Shown here piece after piece: positions 25,253-33,941 of a stretch of 39,433 nucleotides of DNA (its first letter is position 1; each line of letters opens with the position of its first letter). A model generated the notes under the pieces. The model searched no databases. It had not been told where the DNA came from and was given only the letters and a program-made list of their open reading frames with translations. The stretch covers positions 1-39,433 of the forward strand of contig JADHUC010000081.1 of NCBI GenBank assembly GCA_016784735.1. Direction: 5' to 3'. Source of the DNA: Pirellulaceae bacterium (GTDB lineage Bacteria; Planctomycetota; Planctomycetia; Pirellulales; Pirellulaceae). The position numbers and the translations under genes are program-made.

Positions 25253-26635
25253 CTACCTTTTCTTGCCCGATTCGCGGCCGTACTTTGCAGCGCTGTCGCG
25301 GTATTTCTTGGCGATCCTGTAAACTCGCTTCACATCGGGATCGTCCAACGAGGCATAGCGCTCTTTCGTCGTTCTTAGGGGTGCGGAGATTGCCCCGACG
25401 GCTTCATCGTATTTCTCTTGTTCCAAAGCAACGGCCATGCGCTTTATGCCTGTGGCGAGCTCGGCGATTGTGACGTTCTTTCTTAGCTCGGCATCCGCGA
25501 GCAACGCCCCATCGTCCTTCTTGCCGCGTCTCACTGTGGCGGTCTTCTGCTGGGTGATTTCCTCTCCCGAAACGATGTCGTGATAGTTCAGCTTCGCCGT
25601 GACGGAGAAGTCGTCGCGCTTCGGCATCTTGAAGCGGGCCAATATAACTTGCGTGGCGCCGTGGTTGAGATTATCCAGATCCAAAACGATGCGGCGCCCA
25701 TCGAAGCGGGGCTGGTAGCCGTAGAGATGCGCAAGCTTCAACGGCTTCTCGAATTCAATTTCCACCCGTACGCGGCGAGCCGCGGGAGCCAACAAGCTAT
25801 CGAGCTCGTCGATGAACGTCTTCTGAATATCCTTGGAATCACCCACGAAGTGAATCAACCCCCGCCCGGATTTGGCGAGTTGCCGAAGCAATCGGTGATT
25901 GAGATCGTAGCCCAGGCCAATCGTCGAAAGATCCACCCCTTGCTCGTTGAATTTCAAAGAATCGGCGACAATCTGCTCCGGCTCGGTGACGCCGGTATTG
26001 GCGATGCCGTCAGTCAGGAGAATCACCCGGTTGCTCTTCCGCTCGTCGAAATGCTCAATCGCCTGTTGGTAGCCGAGTATCAGCCCTGCGTGCATATTGG
26101 TAGAGCCGCCGGCAGAAATCGTCTCGATGACTTGATGAATCTGATCCAGATTCGCGCGCTTGGTGGGCGCAAGCAACACCGACGCTTCCTGGTTGAAACC
26201 GATGATAGACACCAAGTCGGTCTCGCGCAGCTTTCCCACAAACGCGAGGAGGGCCTTCTTCACGTTCTCAATTCGGTCGCCCGACATGGATCCGCTATGG
26301 TCGATCACCAAGGCCAGATTGAGAGGGGGCATCTTCCTGGTCTTCACGATGCGCGGCGCTGCCAGTCCAACTTGCAGCACTGCCTCGCTGCCCCCCGCAT
26401 CGCCCCATCGCAGGTCGAGCTGAACCCTGTCGCCTTTTGTCGGCAAGGGGATATCATGGCGGTGGTAGTTAATATACTCTTCCACTACCACCGTCTCGGC
26501 GCTGGGTGGCAATCCAGCCCGCGCCATCCCCATCGCCGCCGACGAGACGCCGGCCTGTCCATACAAGGGCACCGGGGTGAAAAGGCCGAATTGAAACAAC
26601 CCAGTCACGAACACCAACTTGCATAGTCGTATCAT
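25253..26635 (-). CDS. Exported von Willebrand factor A (YfbK-like) protein
   Basis: The protein has 460 residues. The ATG at 26635 has GCAGGAGGTGGGAC just upstream and starts the signal peptide (1-26, ending PLYGQAG). A start at 26695 would lose both. A VEEYINYHRHD block (51-61), typical of the YfbK/VWA group, precedes the VWA domain. The metal-ion-dependent adhesion site is complete: DHSGS at 112-116, Thr179 in GGSTNMHAG and Asp209 in LLTDG. The C-terminal part is a beta-rich domain like that following VWA in this group, ending in a Lys/Arg-rich helix. Such proteins bind protein ligands through a divalent cation outside the cytoplasm. The partner is unknown, and no MoxR ATPase is nearby. 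Confidence 0.9.
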   Translation of the reverse strand: MIRLCKLVFVTGLFQFGLFTPVPLYGQAGVSSAAMGMARAGLPPSAETVVVEEYINYHRHDIPLPTKGDRVQLDLRWGDAGGSEAVLQVGLAAPRIVKTRKMPPLNLALVIDHSGSMSGDRIENVKKALLAFVGKLRETDLVSIIGFNQEASVLLAPTKRANLDQIHQVIETISAGGSTNMHAGLILGYQQAIEHFDERKSNRVILLTDGIANTGVTEPEQIVADSLKFNEQGVDLSTIGLGYDLNHRLLRQLAKSGRGLIHFVGDSKDIQKTFIDELDSLLAPAARRVRVEIEFEKPLKLAHLYGYQPRFDGRRIVLDLDNLNHGATQVILARFKMPKRDDFSVTAKLNYHDIVSGEEITQQKTATVRRGKKDDGALLADAELRKNVTIAELATGIKRMAVALEQEKYDEAVGAISAPLRTTKERYASLDDPDVKRVYRIAKKYRDSAAKYGRESGKKR

Positions 26636-26990
26636 TGTCCCACCTCCTGCAAACACCCCAGGCAACTGCGCTTGTAGCGGTTTTCCAGCCAACAAGTTGT
26701 CGATAAAACAGCGTTACATACTCAGTCTACCGCGATCAGAACGGGAACGCGATAGTGAACGGGTGGCTTTTTTGACACTGCGGCGGCACTCGCGCATTCC
26801 ACCCGTTTGCTGTCGTGTTCGGCGACGCCTATTTCTTCGCTCCATCCTGCAACAGTCATCGTTGGTTTTCTTTCGGAATTGCTTGACAGCGACGAGCCAA
26901 TATCTCAATAGTTGAGGGTAGAGTCCCAACGGCGGGCGTCCCTGAAGCCGTTTTTTTATCTTCACTCGATGAACCCTTATTGGTGCCATT
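26636..26990. other. 355-bp divergent spacer
   Basis: This spacer separates the divergent VWA gene and the unknown gene at 26991, so it should hold promoters for both. A TTGACA at 26883-26888 lies about 100 bp before the rightward start. The best -10 at 17 bp (CAATAG) is poor, so the promoter call is weak. I see no gene or repeat. Confidence 0.4.
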
Positions 26991-28370
26991 ATGAGATGCG
27001 CAATCGCCGCCTTCGCGCTGCCGTCGGTCGTGTGCAGTATCGTCACCTTGTCGCTGATTGACGCCGCGGCGCAAGACGGGTCGGACGTTCCCGTTGTGAA
27101 GCCAGCATCGGATGTCGGCGACCCCGATGAAGTAGATGCCGTGAAGAACACCGACAGCTCAGACAGAGGAGGGGCTGCCGAGCCGGGGACATCCCAGGGG
27201 CCGATCGTGATGGGACTCGACCTGTCCGACGTACCCTCGCACAGGCGTGCTCGGGATCTCCCCGATCTATTCGAGCAATCACCCGATCAACCGGGAAAGT
27301 GGCGCAGCCGTCGAGACATTTTCCCAATGCCACTCACAAAGGACAGAACGAAGTCGATTTGGCTGAAATATCCAGTCGCGCTCGGGCGGTACTACATCCA
27401 ATATCGATCGGATCGCAGCAGACCCGAGACCGAAAGGACGTACGGGCCATTCGACGGCGACCCGTTCGAGCAATTCAAGCTCGAACAGATGATGACCACG
27501 CGTCTGCAAGGCTCGTACTCGCCGGACGACATCTTTCGTGTCAAGCTTATGCTGCGTACCGACGATGAAACGATGGCCCGACGGGCGGCGCGATTGATGC
27601 TGGCCACGTTGACCGCCGAGACGTCCGCTCGCGAGAAGAGGCTCTATCTGCACTCGCTGCACGAGATCCTCGATGACTACGCGGCGACATTCGAGAAGCA
27701 CGGCATGAAGCAGGAAGTCCGCGAAGTGACGAGAAGACTCGCGGCTTTGGAATCGGAAATCGAGGCGCTCACCGCGGACATTCCCGACGCCCAGTACTCG
27801 ACAGCCGACTTGATCAAGGAGAAGCTTCCCGATGAAATCCCGCCAGCCGCCTGGGGAGAAAGCCATGAAGGGCTACGAATGGCCGCCGTACCTGATCCTG
27901 ACTCGGGCGAGTTGGGTGAGGTGATCCCGTTCAAGCTGATTGTGGAAAACACGAGCGACGGCACAATCAGGTTTTCGGCTTTCGGACTGCGACAGAGTTC
28001 GCGAGCCGACGTGCGGCGTACCAATGGCGACCAGGTGGAAACCAGCACAACGTGGTTTTCAGGCGTTTCGCCAATCACTCGGTATCTGCTGAAGCCGGGC
28101 GAGCGAGTCGTGGTGGCCGAACCGAGCGTCACTGTTGTTGAAAAGGGCGAAGCAAGTGCGTTCGTGCCGGGGTGCACCAGAGTAGTCATCTCGGGTGAAA
28201 AGCAACTTCGCAATCACGTCTACGTGGTCCGTTACAGCGCTCGTTTGGGCGGTGATGAATCTTGGTCACGCGGCGACGATGGAGTCATGCGTCGCGTTTC
28301 GCCAGCTAAAGGGGAATGGGTCGGTACGCTGACCAGCGGTCCCATGGCAATCGTAGCGTCGCGTGAGTGA
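26991..28370 (+). CDS. Exported protein of unknown function
   Basis: The 459-residue product starts with a hydrophobic signal (about 4-27, ending DAAAQDG) and then a low-complexity acidic stretch (about 30-75). Residues about 120-165 (IWLKYPVALGRYYIQYRSD and TYGPFDGDPFEQFKLEQM) look like a small ordered segment. Residues about 175-265 are strongly helical with possible coiled coil (SLHEILDDYAATFEKHGMKQ, then RRLAALESEIEALTADI). The C-terminal 170 residues are beta-rich, with phrases like VIPFKLIVENTSDGTIRFS and LKPGERVVVAEPSVTVVEKG typical of an immunoglobulin-like fold. I recognise no enzyme motif or family. It stands alone, divergent from the VWA gene. Confidence 0.75.
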   Translation: MRCAIAAFALPSVVCSIVTLSLIDAAAQDGSDVPVVKPASDVGDPDEVDAVKNTDSSDRGGAAEPGTSQGPIVMGLDLSDVPSHRRARDLPDLFEQSPDQPGKWRSRRDIFPMPLTKDRTKSIWLKYPVALGRYYIQYRSDRSRPETERTYGPFDGDPFEQFKLEQMMTTRLQGSYSPDDIFRVKLMLRTDDETMARRAARLMLATLTAETSAREKRLYLHSLHEILDDYAATFEKHGMKQEVREVTRRLAALESEIEALTADIPDAQYSTADLIKEKLPDEIPPAAWGESHEGLRMAAVPDPDSGELGEVIPFKLIVENTSDGTIRFSAFGLRQSSRADVRRTNGDQVETSTTWFSGVSPITRYLLKPGERVVVAEPSVTVVEKGEASAFVPGCTRVVISGEKQLRNHVYVVRYSARLGGDESWSRGDDGVMRRVSPAKGEWVGTLTSGPMAIVASRE

Positions 28371-28655
28371 GTTGCTCATTTCGGAAGTAGATTATCGGTT
28401 GCCGTCCATCGCAGTTCTGGGGTTTCCGACCAACCATCGCCCAGTAAACTGTTTCATCGAGGGTGGTTTGACGGAACGTCTCGAAAACCGATGAGATTAG
28501 GATATTGACCTCGGTCAACGGTCCGTTCTTGCCTTGCCGACCTGCATGCTTCGCCTGCTCCGCAAGCACTGGCGGACGCATCGCAGCCGCAGGCTGCTCC
28601 TGCACGTTCTCGGGGGAGTGGGACTTACCCCTTCCTCAAGCGGCCACTCCTCGTT

Positions 28656-29954
28656 TCACGCCCTCACGACCTGATGGGTCTTGATGTAGTTCGGGTCGAT
28701 ACGCACGCCGAGGCCGGAGCCCATGGGGACCTTAATGATGCCGTCGATGCTCTCGAAGGGTTCGGCTTTGCTTTCGACGGGAACGACGGTGCCGTTGGCA
28801 TCGCGGGTATGGAACATCTTGAACTCGTGGTATTCCGCGGCGGCGGGGCAAACAGAGACCATTTGCAGCATGTAGACGTAGCCGAGTCCGCCTCCTGAGA
28901 TGTGCGGGGTGATCTGCAGGCCGGCAGCTTCGGCCATGCGAGCGACCTGCATGGTGCGGATCATGCCGCCGTAGTAGAACAAGTCAGGCTGCACGATCTG
29001 AAAGACCTCTTTGCCGATCAGGTAGCGGAAGGCATGGACGCCAAATTCCTCCTCGCCGCCAGCCATAGGAATGCTGAGGGCGGCTTGGACTTGCTTCTGT
29101 TCCTCGTACCAGTCCCACGGAATGGGTTCTTCGTAGAAGTAGTAGTTGTATTCCTCCAAAATCTTGCCGATGCGGATGGCTTCTTTGACATCGTAGGTAC
29201 CGTTGCCATCGATCATCAGGATCATGTCGTTGCCAAACACCTCGCGAGCCATGCGAATGAGCCTTTCGGTGCGGCCAGGAGCGTTTTCGTTGTTCTGCCC
29301 CAGGTTGTCGCCGCGTCCGGCTCGTAGCTTGATGGCCTTGGCCTTGGTCTCTTCCTGATCTTGCTTGACCAACTCGAGGGAGATTTTCGGCTCCTTGCGG
29401 CGCAGGTCGCCTAAACGAGTGCCGAGGTAGATGGCGACATCCGGGTGGATCAAATCACCGATTAGTTGTCCCGCTGGTTTGTTGACGATGTTACCCAGCA
29501 TGTCGAGGATGGCGAACTCGATGGAGGCGATTTGCACGCAAAGCGGAATGCCCTGTCGCTTAATGTTCGATTCGTGAGCGTTGAAGATGAGCTGATCCAG
29601 ATCGCGGGCGTCCTTGCCGTGGAAGTGGTGACGCAGATTGTGCTGAAACATCGGCCAGCTGGACTTCGCGATGAAGGGGTGCCCGATGGATACACCCTCC
29701 GCACTGTCTTTGGAGATGACCCGGCAAATGCAGTTGCTCCGATCGCGCAGCAACTCGATCCTCTCGATGATCACGGGTTCTGGAAATAGCTCTCGCTTCA
29801 ATACCGGCCGCTTGAGAGCCGCATCTAGCTGCGCGTAGCGATCGCGAATGGCGCTGGTGCCCCTTTTCGAGCTACAAGCGATGACAGGAAAGGCAAGGGA
29901 GATGCCACCGGCAAAGGTGGCTGACTTCATGAAGGAGCGTCTGTTTGTTTTCAT
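28656..29954 (-). CDS. Enolase-superfamily enzyme (mandelate racemase/muconate lactonizing), Tat lipoprotein
   Basis: The protein has 432 residues. The N-terminus is a twin-arginine signal (NRRSFMKSATFAG, 4-16) running into FPVIAC, a lipobox with Cys27, so it is probably exported folded and lipid-anchored. The enolase-superfamily parts are present: a capping domain (about 40-160) and a barrel with the metal ligands Asp249 (MIDGNG), Glu275/276 (YEEPIP) and a Glu of GGEEEFG (301-303). His351 (TPHISGG) is a general base, and KLR (209-211) stands where many members have KxK. Members abstract a proton alpha to a carboxylate with Mg2+, in sugar-acid dehydration or epimerisation. The exact substrate is not predictable. 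Most characterised members are cytoplasmic, so export is notable. Confidence 0.9.
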   Translation of the reverse strand: MKTNRRSFMKSATFAGGISLAFPVIACSSKRGTSAIRDRYAQLDAALKRPVLKRELFPEPVIIERIELLRDRSNCICRVISKDSAEGVSIGHPFIAKSSWPMFQHNLRHHFHGKDARDLDQLIFNAHESNIKRQGIPLCVQIASIEFAILDMLGNIVNKPAGQLIGDLIHPDVAIYLGTRLGDLRRKEPKISLELVKQDQEETKAKAIKLRAGRGDNLGQNNENAPGRTERLIRMAREVFGNDMILMIDGNGTYDVKEAIRIGKILEEYNYYFYEEPIPWDWYEEQKQVQAALSIPMAGGEEEFGVHAFRYLIGKEVFQIVQPDLFYYGGMIRTMQVARMAEAAGLQITPHISGGGLGYVYMLQMVSVCPAAAEYHEFKMFHTRDANGTVVPVESKAEPFESIDGIIKVPMGSGLGVRIDPNYIKTHQVVRA

Positions 29955-30090
29955 GGTAGTGTGAAATTACGTCCACATGGTAGCTATAAGTATCTCGTCA
30001 GAATCGTACCTTCACTAATGGGACAATCGCAAATCGGTCGATTGTTGCGACAGATCGTCGAGACCTCGATGTTGCTTTCGGCGGCGATGC

Positions 30091-31257
30091 TTATTTCATC
30101 TTGGAAAACTCTCTGACGATCTGAAATGCCGCTTCTTCGGCACTTTCGATATCGCCGTCATTCGAGGTGACCGAGACGACGGCGTTTCGCTCTGGCAGAA
30201 TAGCGAGCAAGGCGTACCACATAGTGTTCGATCCGTTGTGCCAGATTAGCCGACCATTGGTCCATTTGTTCTGATCGGGCACAACCCAGCCAAAAGCGTA
30301 ACTCTTCAGCCGCGGCGTGTGCAGTCGTTTGTATGTCTCCGCCTTCAGCAGTTTCCCTTTTCCGCGTTCACCCACGAGGTGTTCGTTCCCGTAGATGCAT
30401 AAGTCAGCTAGCGTCATATGAACCCAACCGGCCGGCGCCATGATCGGTGAATTGTCCTCCTCTTGCCCAGCCACACGCTTGAACGGTCCGATTTTTTGAT
30501 GACCGCGCGGCTGATCCAGGTGTTTCTCCCCGTCCTTTGGCGGTCCGAATCCGGCACGGGTGATGCTCAATGGAAGGAAGACTTCCTGCCGGATCAGGTC
30601 TTCCCAAGACTTCCCGGTCTTTTCTTCCACCATCGCAGCCGCGATTGTAAAGCCGACATTAGAGTATTTGTACGCTTCGCCAGGATGGCTCCTCGGCTCT
30701 TTCCTCAGGATCGCGGCGACAGCCGCCTTCCTTGCTTGCACCCGCTCCTTCCCTTCGGGCGGCCGCTGAAACTGCGTCGCGATGGGGAAGTTCGGCGGAG
30801 CTCCCGAGGTATGCGTCAGCAGCTGTTCCAAGGTCACGCCGCGGCAGTCGGCGTGCATTTCTATCGATGCTCCAAAACACTCGCCAACTGTGGTCGTCCA
30901 CTGAATTTCTTGTTTCTCAACCAGCCGAGCAATCATCGTGGCGGTCATCGATTTCGTTATCGAACCGAGATGCCAGCGGTCGCCAACTTCAAGCTCGACC
31001 CCACTTCCTTTCTTTCGCTCTCCGTCGGCGGCGGCGGCAACTACTTTACCATCAATCATGATCGTCGCTCCAAGGCCAACCAGCTTCTTCTCGGCGCGGA
31101 TCTCTGCAACCAGGTCGTTCAGGCGATTCCCGATGGCAGACGCAGTCGTCGGCTTGTCTTTGGGGGCCTGACCGTCTTGCGCTCGCGCAGCGACGACAAT
31201 CCAAATGGATGCGCCGGCAAAGGCAAGCGCAATGAGCGATGTCCTGTTCCCGTTCAC
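30091..31257 (-). CDS. Serine hydrolase, class C beta-lactamase/PBP-like, exported
   Basis: The protein has 388 residues and begins with GTG at 31257 after GAGGAAGGAACTT; no better ATG keeps the signal peptide (1-27, ending AARAQDG). The serine beta-lactamase/transpeptidase motifs are complete: SITK at 99-102 (nucleophile Ser99), YSN at 198-200 and HNG at 340-342 in place of KTG. This is the pattern of class C-like esterases and D-aminopeptidases (beta-lactamase-related family) rather than true beta-lactamases. It probably hydrolyses an ester or D-amino-acid amide in the periplasm. No regulator or ampR-like gene is beside it, so resistance is not implied. Confidence 0.92.
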   Translation of the reverse strand: MNGNRTSLIALAFAGASIWIVVAARAQDGQAPKDKPTTASAIGNRLNDLVAEIRAEKKLVGLGATIMIDGKVVAAAADGERKKGSGVELEVGDRWHLGSITKSMTATMIARLVEKQEIQWTTTVGECFGASIEMHADCRGVTLEQLLTHTSGAPPNFPIATQFQRPPEGKERVQARKAAVAAILRKEPRSHPGEAYKYSNVGFTIAAAMVEEKTGKSWEDLIRQEVFLPLSITRAGFGPPKDGEKHLDQPRGHQKIGPFKRVAGQEEDNSPIMAPAGWVHMTLADLCIYGNEHLVGERGKGKLLKAETYKRLHTPRLKSYAFGWVVPDQNKWTNGRLIWHNGSNTMWYALLAILPERNAVVSVTSNDGDIESAEEAAFQIVREFSKMK

Positions 31258-32442
31258 AAGTTCCTTCCTCTTGCTTCTTTGGTTTCGTCACACAATTTGT
31301 CGCTGGTGAGCGATGATTGTTACAAGGCGGCAGCAAAATTCTCCCATCGCGCCTCGTCGGCAATCAGATCGCTCACAGGGGACGAGTTCCGTGACATGCG
31401 TTTGTTGCGCGGCACCTGTTGCTGCTCCGCCGCAGTGCAATTCGAGACGGAGAGAATATCGATTGCATTCATCCTACCGCAATCGGCCTGCCTCTTGGCG
31501 ACCGATTTGGCCGCAAACGGCAGAAATCACGCACCAGTCTCGGACTAAATCTGCCCGATCCCGGCCCGACCGTCCCACCTGACGGGTAGATGACACTCAT
31601 TGGCGATCCCAGGAAACGCGTTTCAGTTGGGGTCTGTTTTGGGGAATCTCAAGAAACGCATGGACCGATGACACATTTCCGCAAATACGAGGGGCAGCGT
31701 CTTCGTTTCAAGCCCTCCTCAGCGTTCATTCGCGGTGTGGTCTGTACCCACGTCTCGTTCCGCGCCCAACGGCACGACGGCGGCGGAGCGGTTTTATGGG
31801 ACGGCGCCGCGAGACTTGGTCCCATGGCTGCTGGACCGCCTGTCGGTACCCGCCCGTCCTCGCGCTCACCGCTCCGCCGCTTAGAGCCGCGGGTAGGTGC
31901 CGCATTCACTCGGCTCGACGCCATTACCCTGCACTGACGGCTTCTCACAGGGCAAAGTCAACCACCATCACTCCGCGCCACCGAACCCCGTCCAAATCGG
32001 ACGACGCGAGCTACTAGCGTTTCGCAAAGTTGCGATCAAGGCCGGATTGCGGTCAAACGCACAGAGACCTTGGACGATCGGATCGGACCGACCCGTACAT
32101 GAAGTTCGACTGCGTTTCCTTGTCCCACTTTCCTTTTGCAGCAGAGCCCGACCTACATGTGCCCGTTTACAGACAGCAATTGGCAACAGTTACCAACCTT
32201 AGCGACTATTGACAGCAAGTGTTGCTAGCGGTGGCGGCGAAGCCGATTCGGCTCAGCGAATTAGAGTTCTACTTGACCAACTTTGAGAATGCCAGGGCCA
32301 GAATGTCCGATGTAGAGAAAAGGGTTCCTGAGACCTTTTCCGTCCGTGCGGAATAGAACTCAAGGCAATTACATGGGCACTGACATCGATGTCGAACAGC
32401 CGCTGGGCAATTTGGGGGCACAGGACAGAGTTCGAAGAGAAC
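31258..32442. other. 1.2-kb region without a supported gene
   Basis: No open frame here has both a credible start and recognisable protein-like sequence; the longer ones are Arg/Pro/Ser-rich and look incidental. A 7-bp-stem hairpin GAAAAGG...CCTTTTC (32317-32340) lies about 100 bp before the acyltransferase start and might be a leader structure. I see no tRNA or insertion-sequence ends. The length of the gap suggests decayed or regulatory DNA. Confidence 0.45.
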
Positions 32443-33837
32443 ATGATACCGCAAACGACCGTACCGACTGTGAGCACCCGACAGCGGATCTTTCCGCTGC
32501 ATCTGACGCCATTCGAGAACTACATGTTCTTGGATGATCGGCCTAGTCATCCAATGACCTTCGTCATTCAGTTGGTCTTCTCCGGTGACTTGAACGTGGA
32601 GGCATTTGAGGAAGCGTTTCGTTTTGCCCTGTCACGGCATCCGCTGTTGAGTGCCGTCATCCAGCCAGCAAAACAGAATCGCGACTGTTGGGTTAGTGCC
32701 GGAGACCTACAGCCCAAGCTCGACTTTGGCGGTCTTGACGATCCGATCACGTTCGACAGCGGAGAGTACATTGATCTGCGCCGCGAAGTCGGCTTGCGTA
32801 TTTGGATTCGCAGTGACAAGCAGCGCGCCGTCGTCACCTCCCAGTTTCATCACGCCACTTGTGACGGGATCGGGGCGAATCAGTTTCTCGGCGACCTACT
32901 TTGGAGCTATGCGTCACGTACGGGTGGCGAAACTGTGAAGGAACCGATCCAACTGGATCCAGGCAGGCTGCGAGCCCGATGGCGCGCAAGTTACAGCGTC
33001 GCTGACTTCCGTAGCGCATCAGGGCGGATCCAGACTGCGTGGGGAGAGACCGCCAAGCTCCTCTTCAAGCCGGCTACATCGCTCAAACCGCCTTCGGCCC
33101 GGTCGAAATCGCATGGCCTCGCAAGCCACGCGTTTCCAGGCGTTGAATCGTACAAGTTCGACCAAACGGAGACGTGTCGGTTGCGTCAGGCCGCGCACAA
33201 CCGAGGCCAGAGCACCAATGAGCTGCTTCTCGAGAAGTTATTTCAAACACTTGCACACTGGAATCGGCGGCGGGGAGCGTTTCCGTCGCCACGTTCGATT
33301 TGCGTCATGATGCCGTTGAACATGCGCCAAGGGGAGGACAATCTAATACCTGCGGCGAACATTGTGTCCTTTGCATTTCTGCGTCGCAGTCGAAGTGCGA
33401 TCGACGATCCCGAACTGCTTCGCGCGAGTTTGCGTCAAGAAGCCGAGCAGGTAAAACGCGACCGTCACCGCCTCCGTTTCACACACGTGTTGGCGGCATC
33501 GCAGTACTTACATCCCAAGTTATTGCGAGCGTCCCTGCGTTTCAGTGGCTGCATGTCAACAGCGGTCATGTCCAATTCGGGAGATCCCGGTCGCAGCTTT
33601 TACGTTGAATTCCCTCGCCATCATGGAGTCATCCGCTGTGGCAATCTGAAACTCGAAGATATCTCGCGAATTCCGCCCCTGAGACCAAAAACACGCGTTA
33701 CCGTCTCGACCTTTACTTATGGTCGCATTCTCAAAATCTGCATGCGCTGCGACCCTCATCTGTTCTCACTTGGCGATACGCAAGATCTACTCAATGCGAT
33801 GGTTCGATACACACGCGAAGATGTCCTGTCGAGTTAG
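32443..33837 (+). CDS. Stand-alone condensation-domain acyltransferase
   Basis: The 464-residue protein has no signal peptide, unlike nearly every neighbour, so it is probably cytoplasmic. It matches the condensation/wax-ester-synthase acyltransferase superfamily: opening LTPFENYMFLDDRPSHP, ALSRHPLLSAVI, the catalytic HHxxxDG motif HHATCDG at 136-142, the second-half segment MMPLNMRQGEDNL, and a closing beta segment VTVSTFTYGRIL. Such enzymes join an acyl thioester to an alcohol or amine. With no adenylation, thiolation or polyketide domains nearby, it resembles free-standing acyltransferases (PapA5-like or lipid-forming). GAAGAG precedes the ATG at 32443 weakly. An in-frame ATG at 32389 is possible but has no site. 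It is isolated by 1.2 kb of non-coding DNA, which may point to separate acquisition. Confidence 0.82.
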   Translation: MIPQTTVPTVSTRQRIFPLHLTPFENYMFLDDRPSHPMTFVIQLVFSGDLNVEAFEEAFRFALSRHPLLSAVIQPAKQNRDCWVSAGDLQPKLDFGGLDDPITFDSGEYIDLRREVGLRIWIRSDKQRAVVTSQFHHATCDGIGANQFLGDLLWSYASRTGGETVKEPIQLDPGRLRARWRASYSVADFRSASGRIQTAWGETAKLLFKPATSLKPPSARSKSHGLASHAFPGVESYKFDQTETCRLRQAAHNRGQSTNELLLEKLFQTLAHWNRRRGAFPSPRSICVMMPLNMRQGEDNLIPAANIVSFAFLRRSRSAIDDPELLRASLRQEAEQVKRDRHRLRFTHVLAASQYLHPKLLRASLRFSGCMSTAVMSNSGDPGRSFYVEFPRHHGVIRCGNLKLEDISRIPPLRPKTRVTVSTFTYGRILKICMRCDPHLFSLGDTQDLLNAMVRYTREDVLSS

Positions 33838-33941
33838 AACCACAGTGGTACAACGGTGGATGGTACCGCGAGTTTAGGCAATGAATTTGGCATCGTGATC
33901 CTCGACCCGACTGCTACCGCCGTGGGGGACGAGATCAACGC

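Noticed and set aside
25580..26626. 348-residue open frame on the plus strand
   Set aside because: It is antisense to the VWA gene, whose MIDAS motif and ribosome binding site are unambiguous.
30091..31257. Antibiotic-resistance beta-lactamase
   Set aside because: The SxxK and YSN motifs are present, but the HNG in place of KTG and the lack of a regulator fit esterase or D-aminopeptidase relatives better.
31258..32388. Short frames in the 1.2-kb gap as genes
   Set aside because: They lack ribosome binding sites and recognisable protein features, and they overlap each other on both strands.
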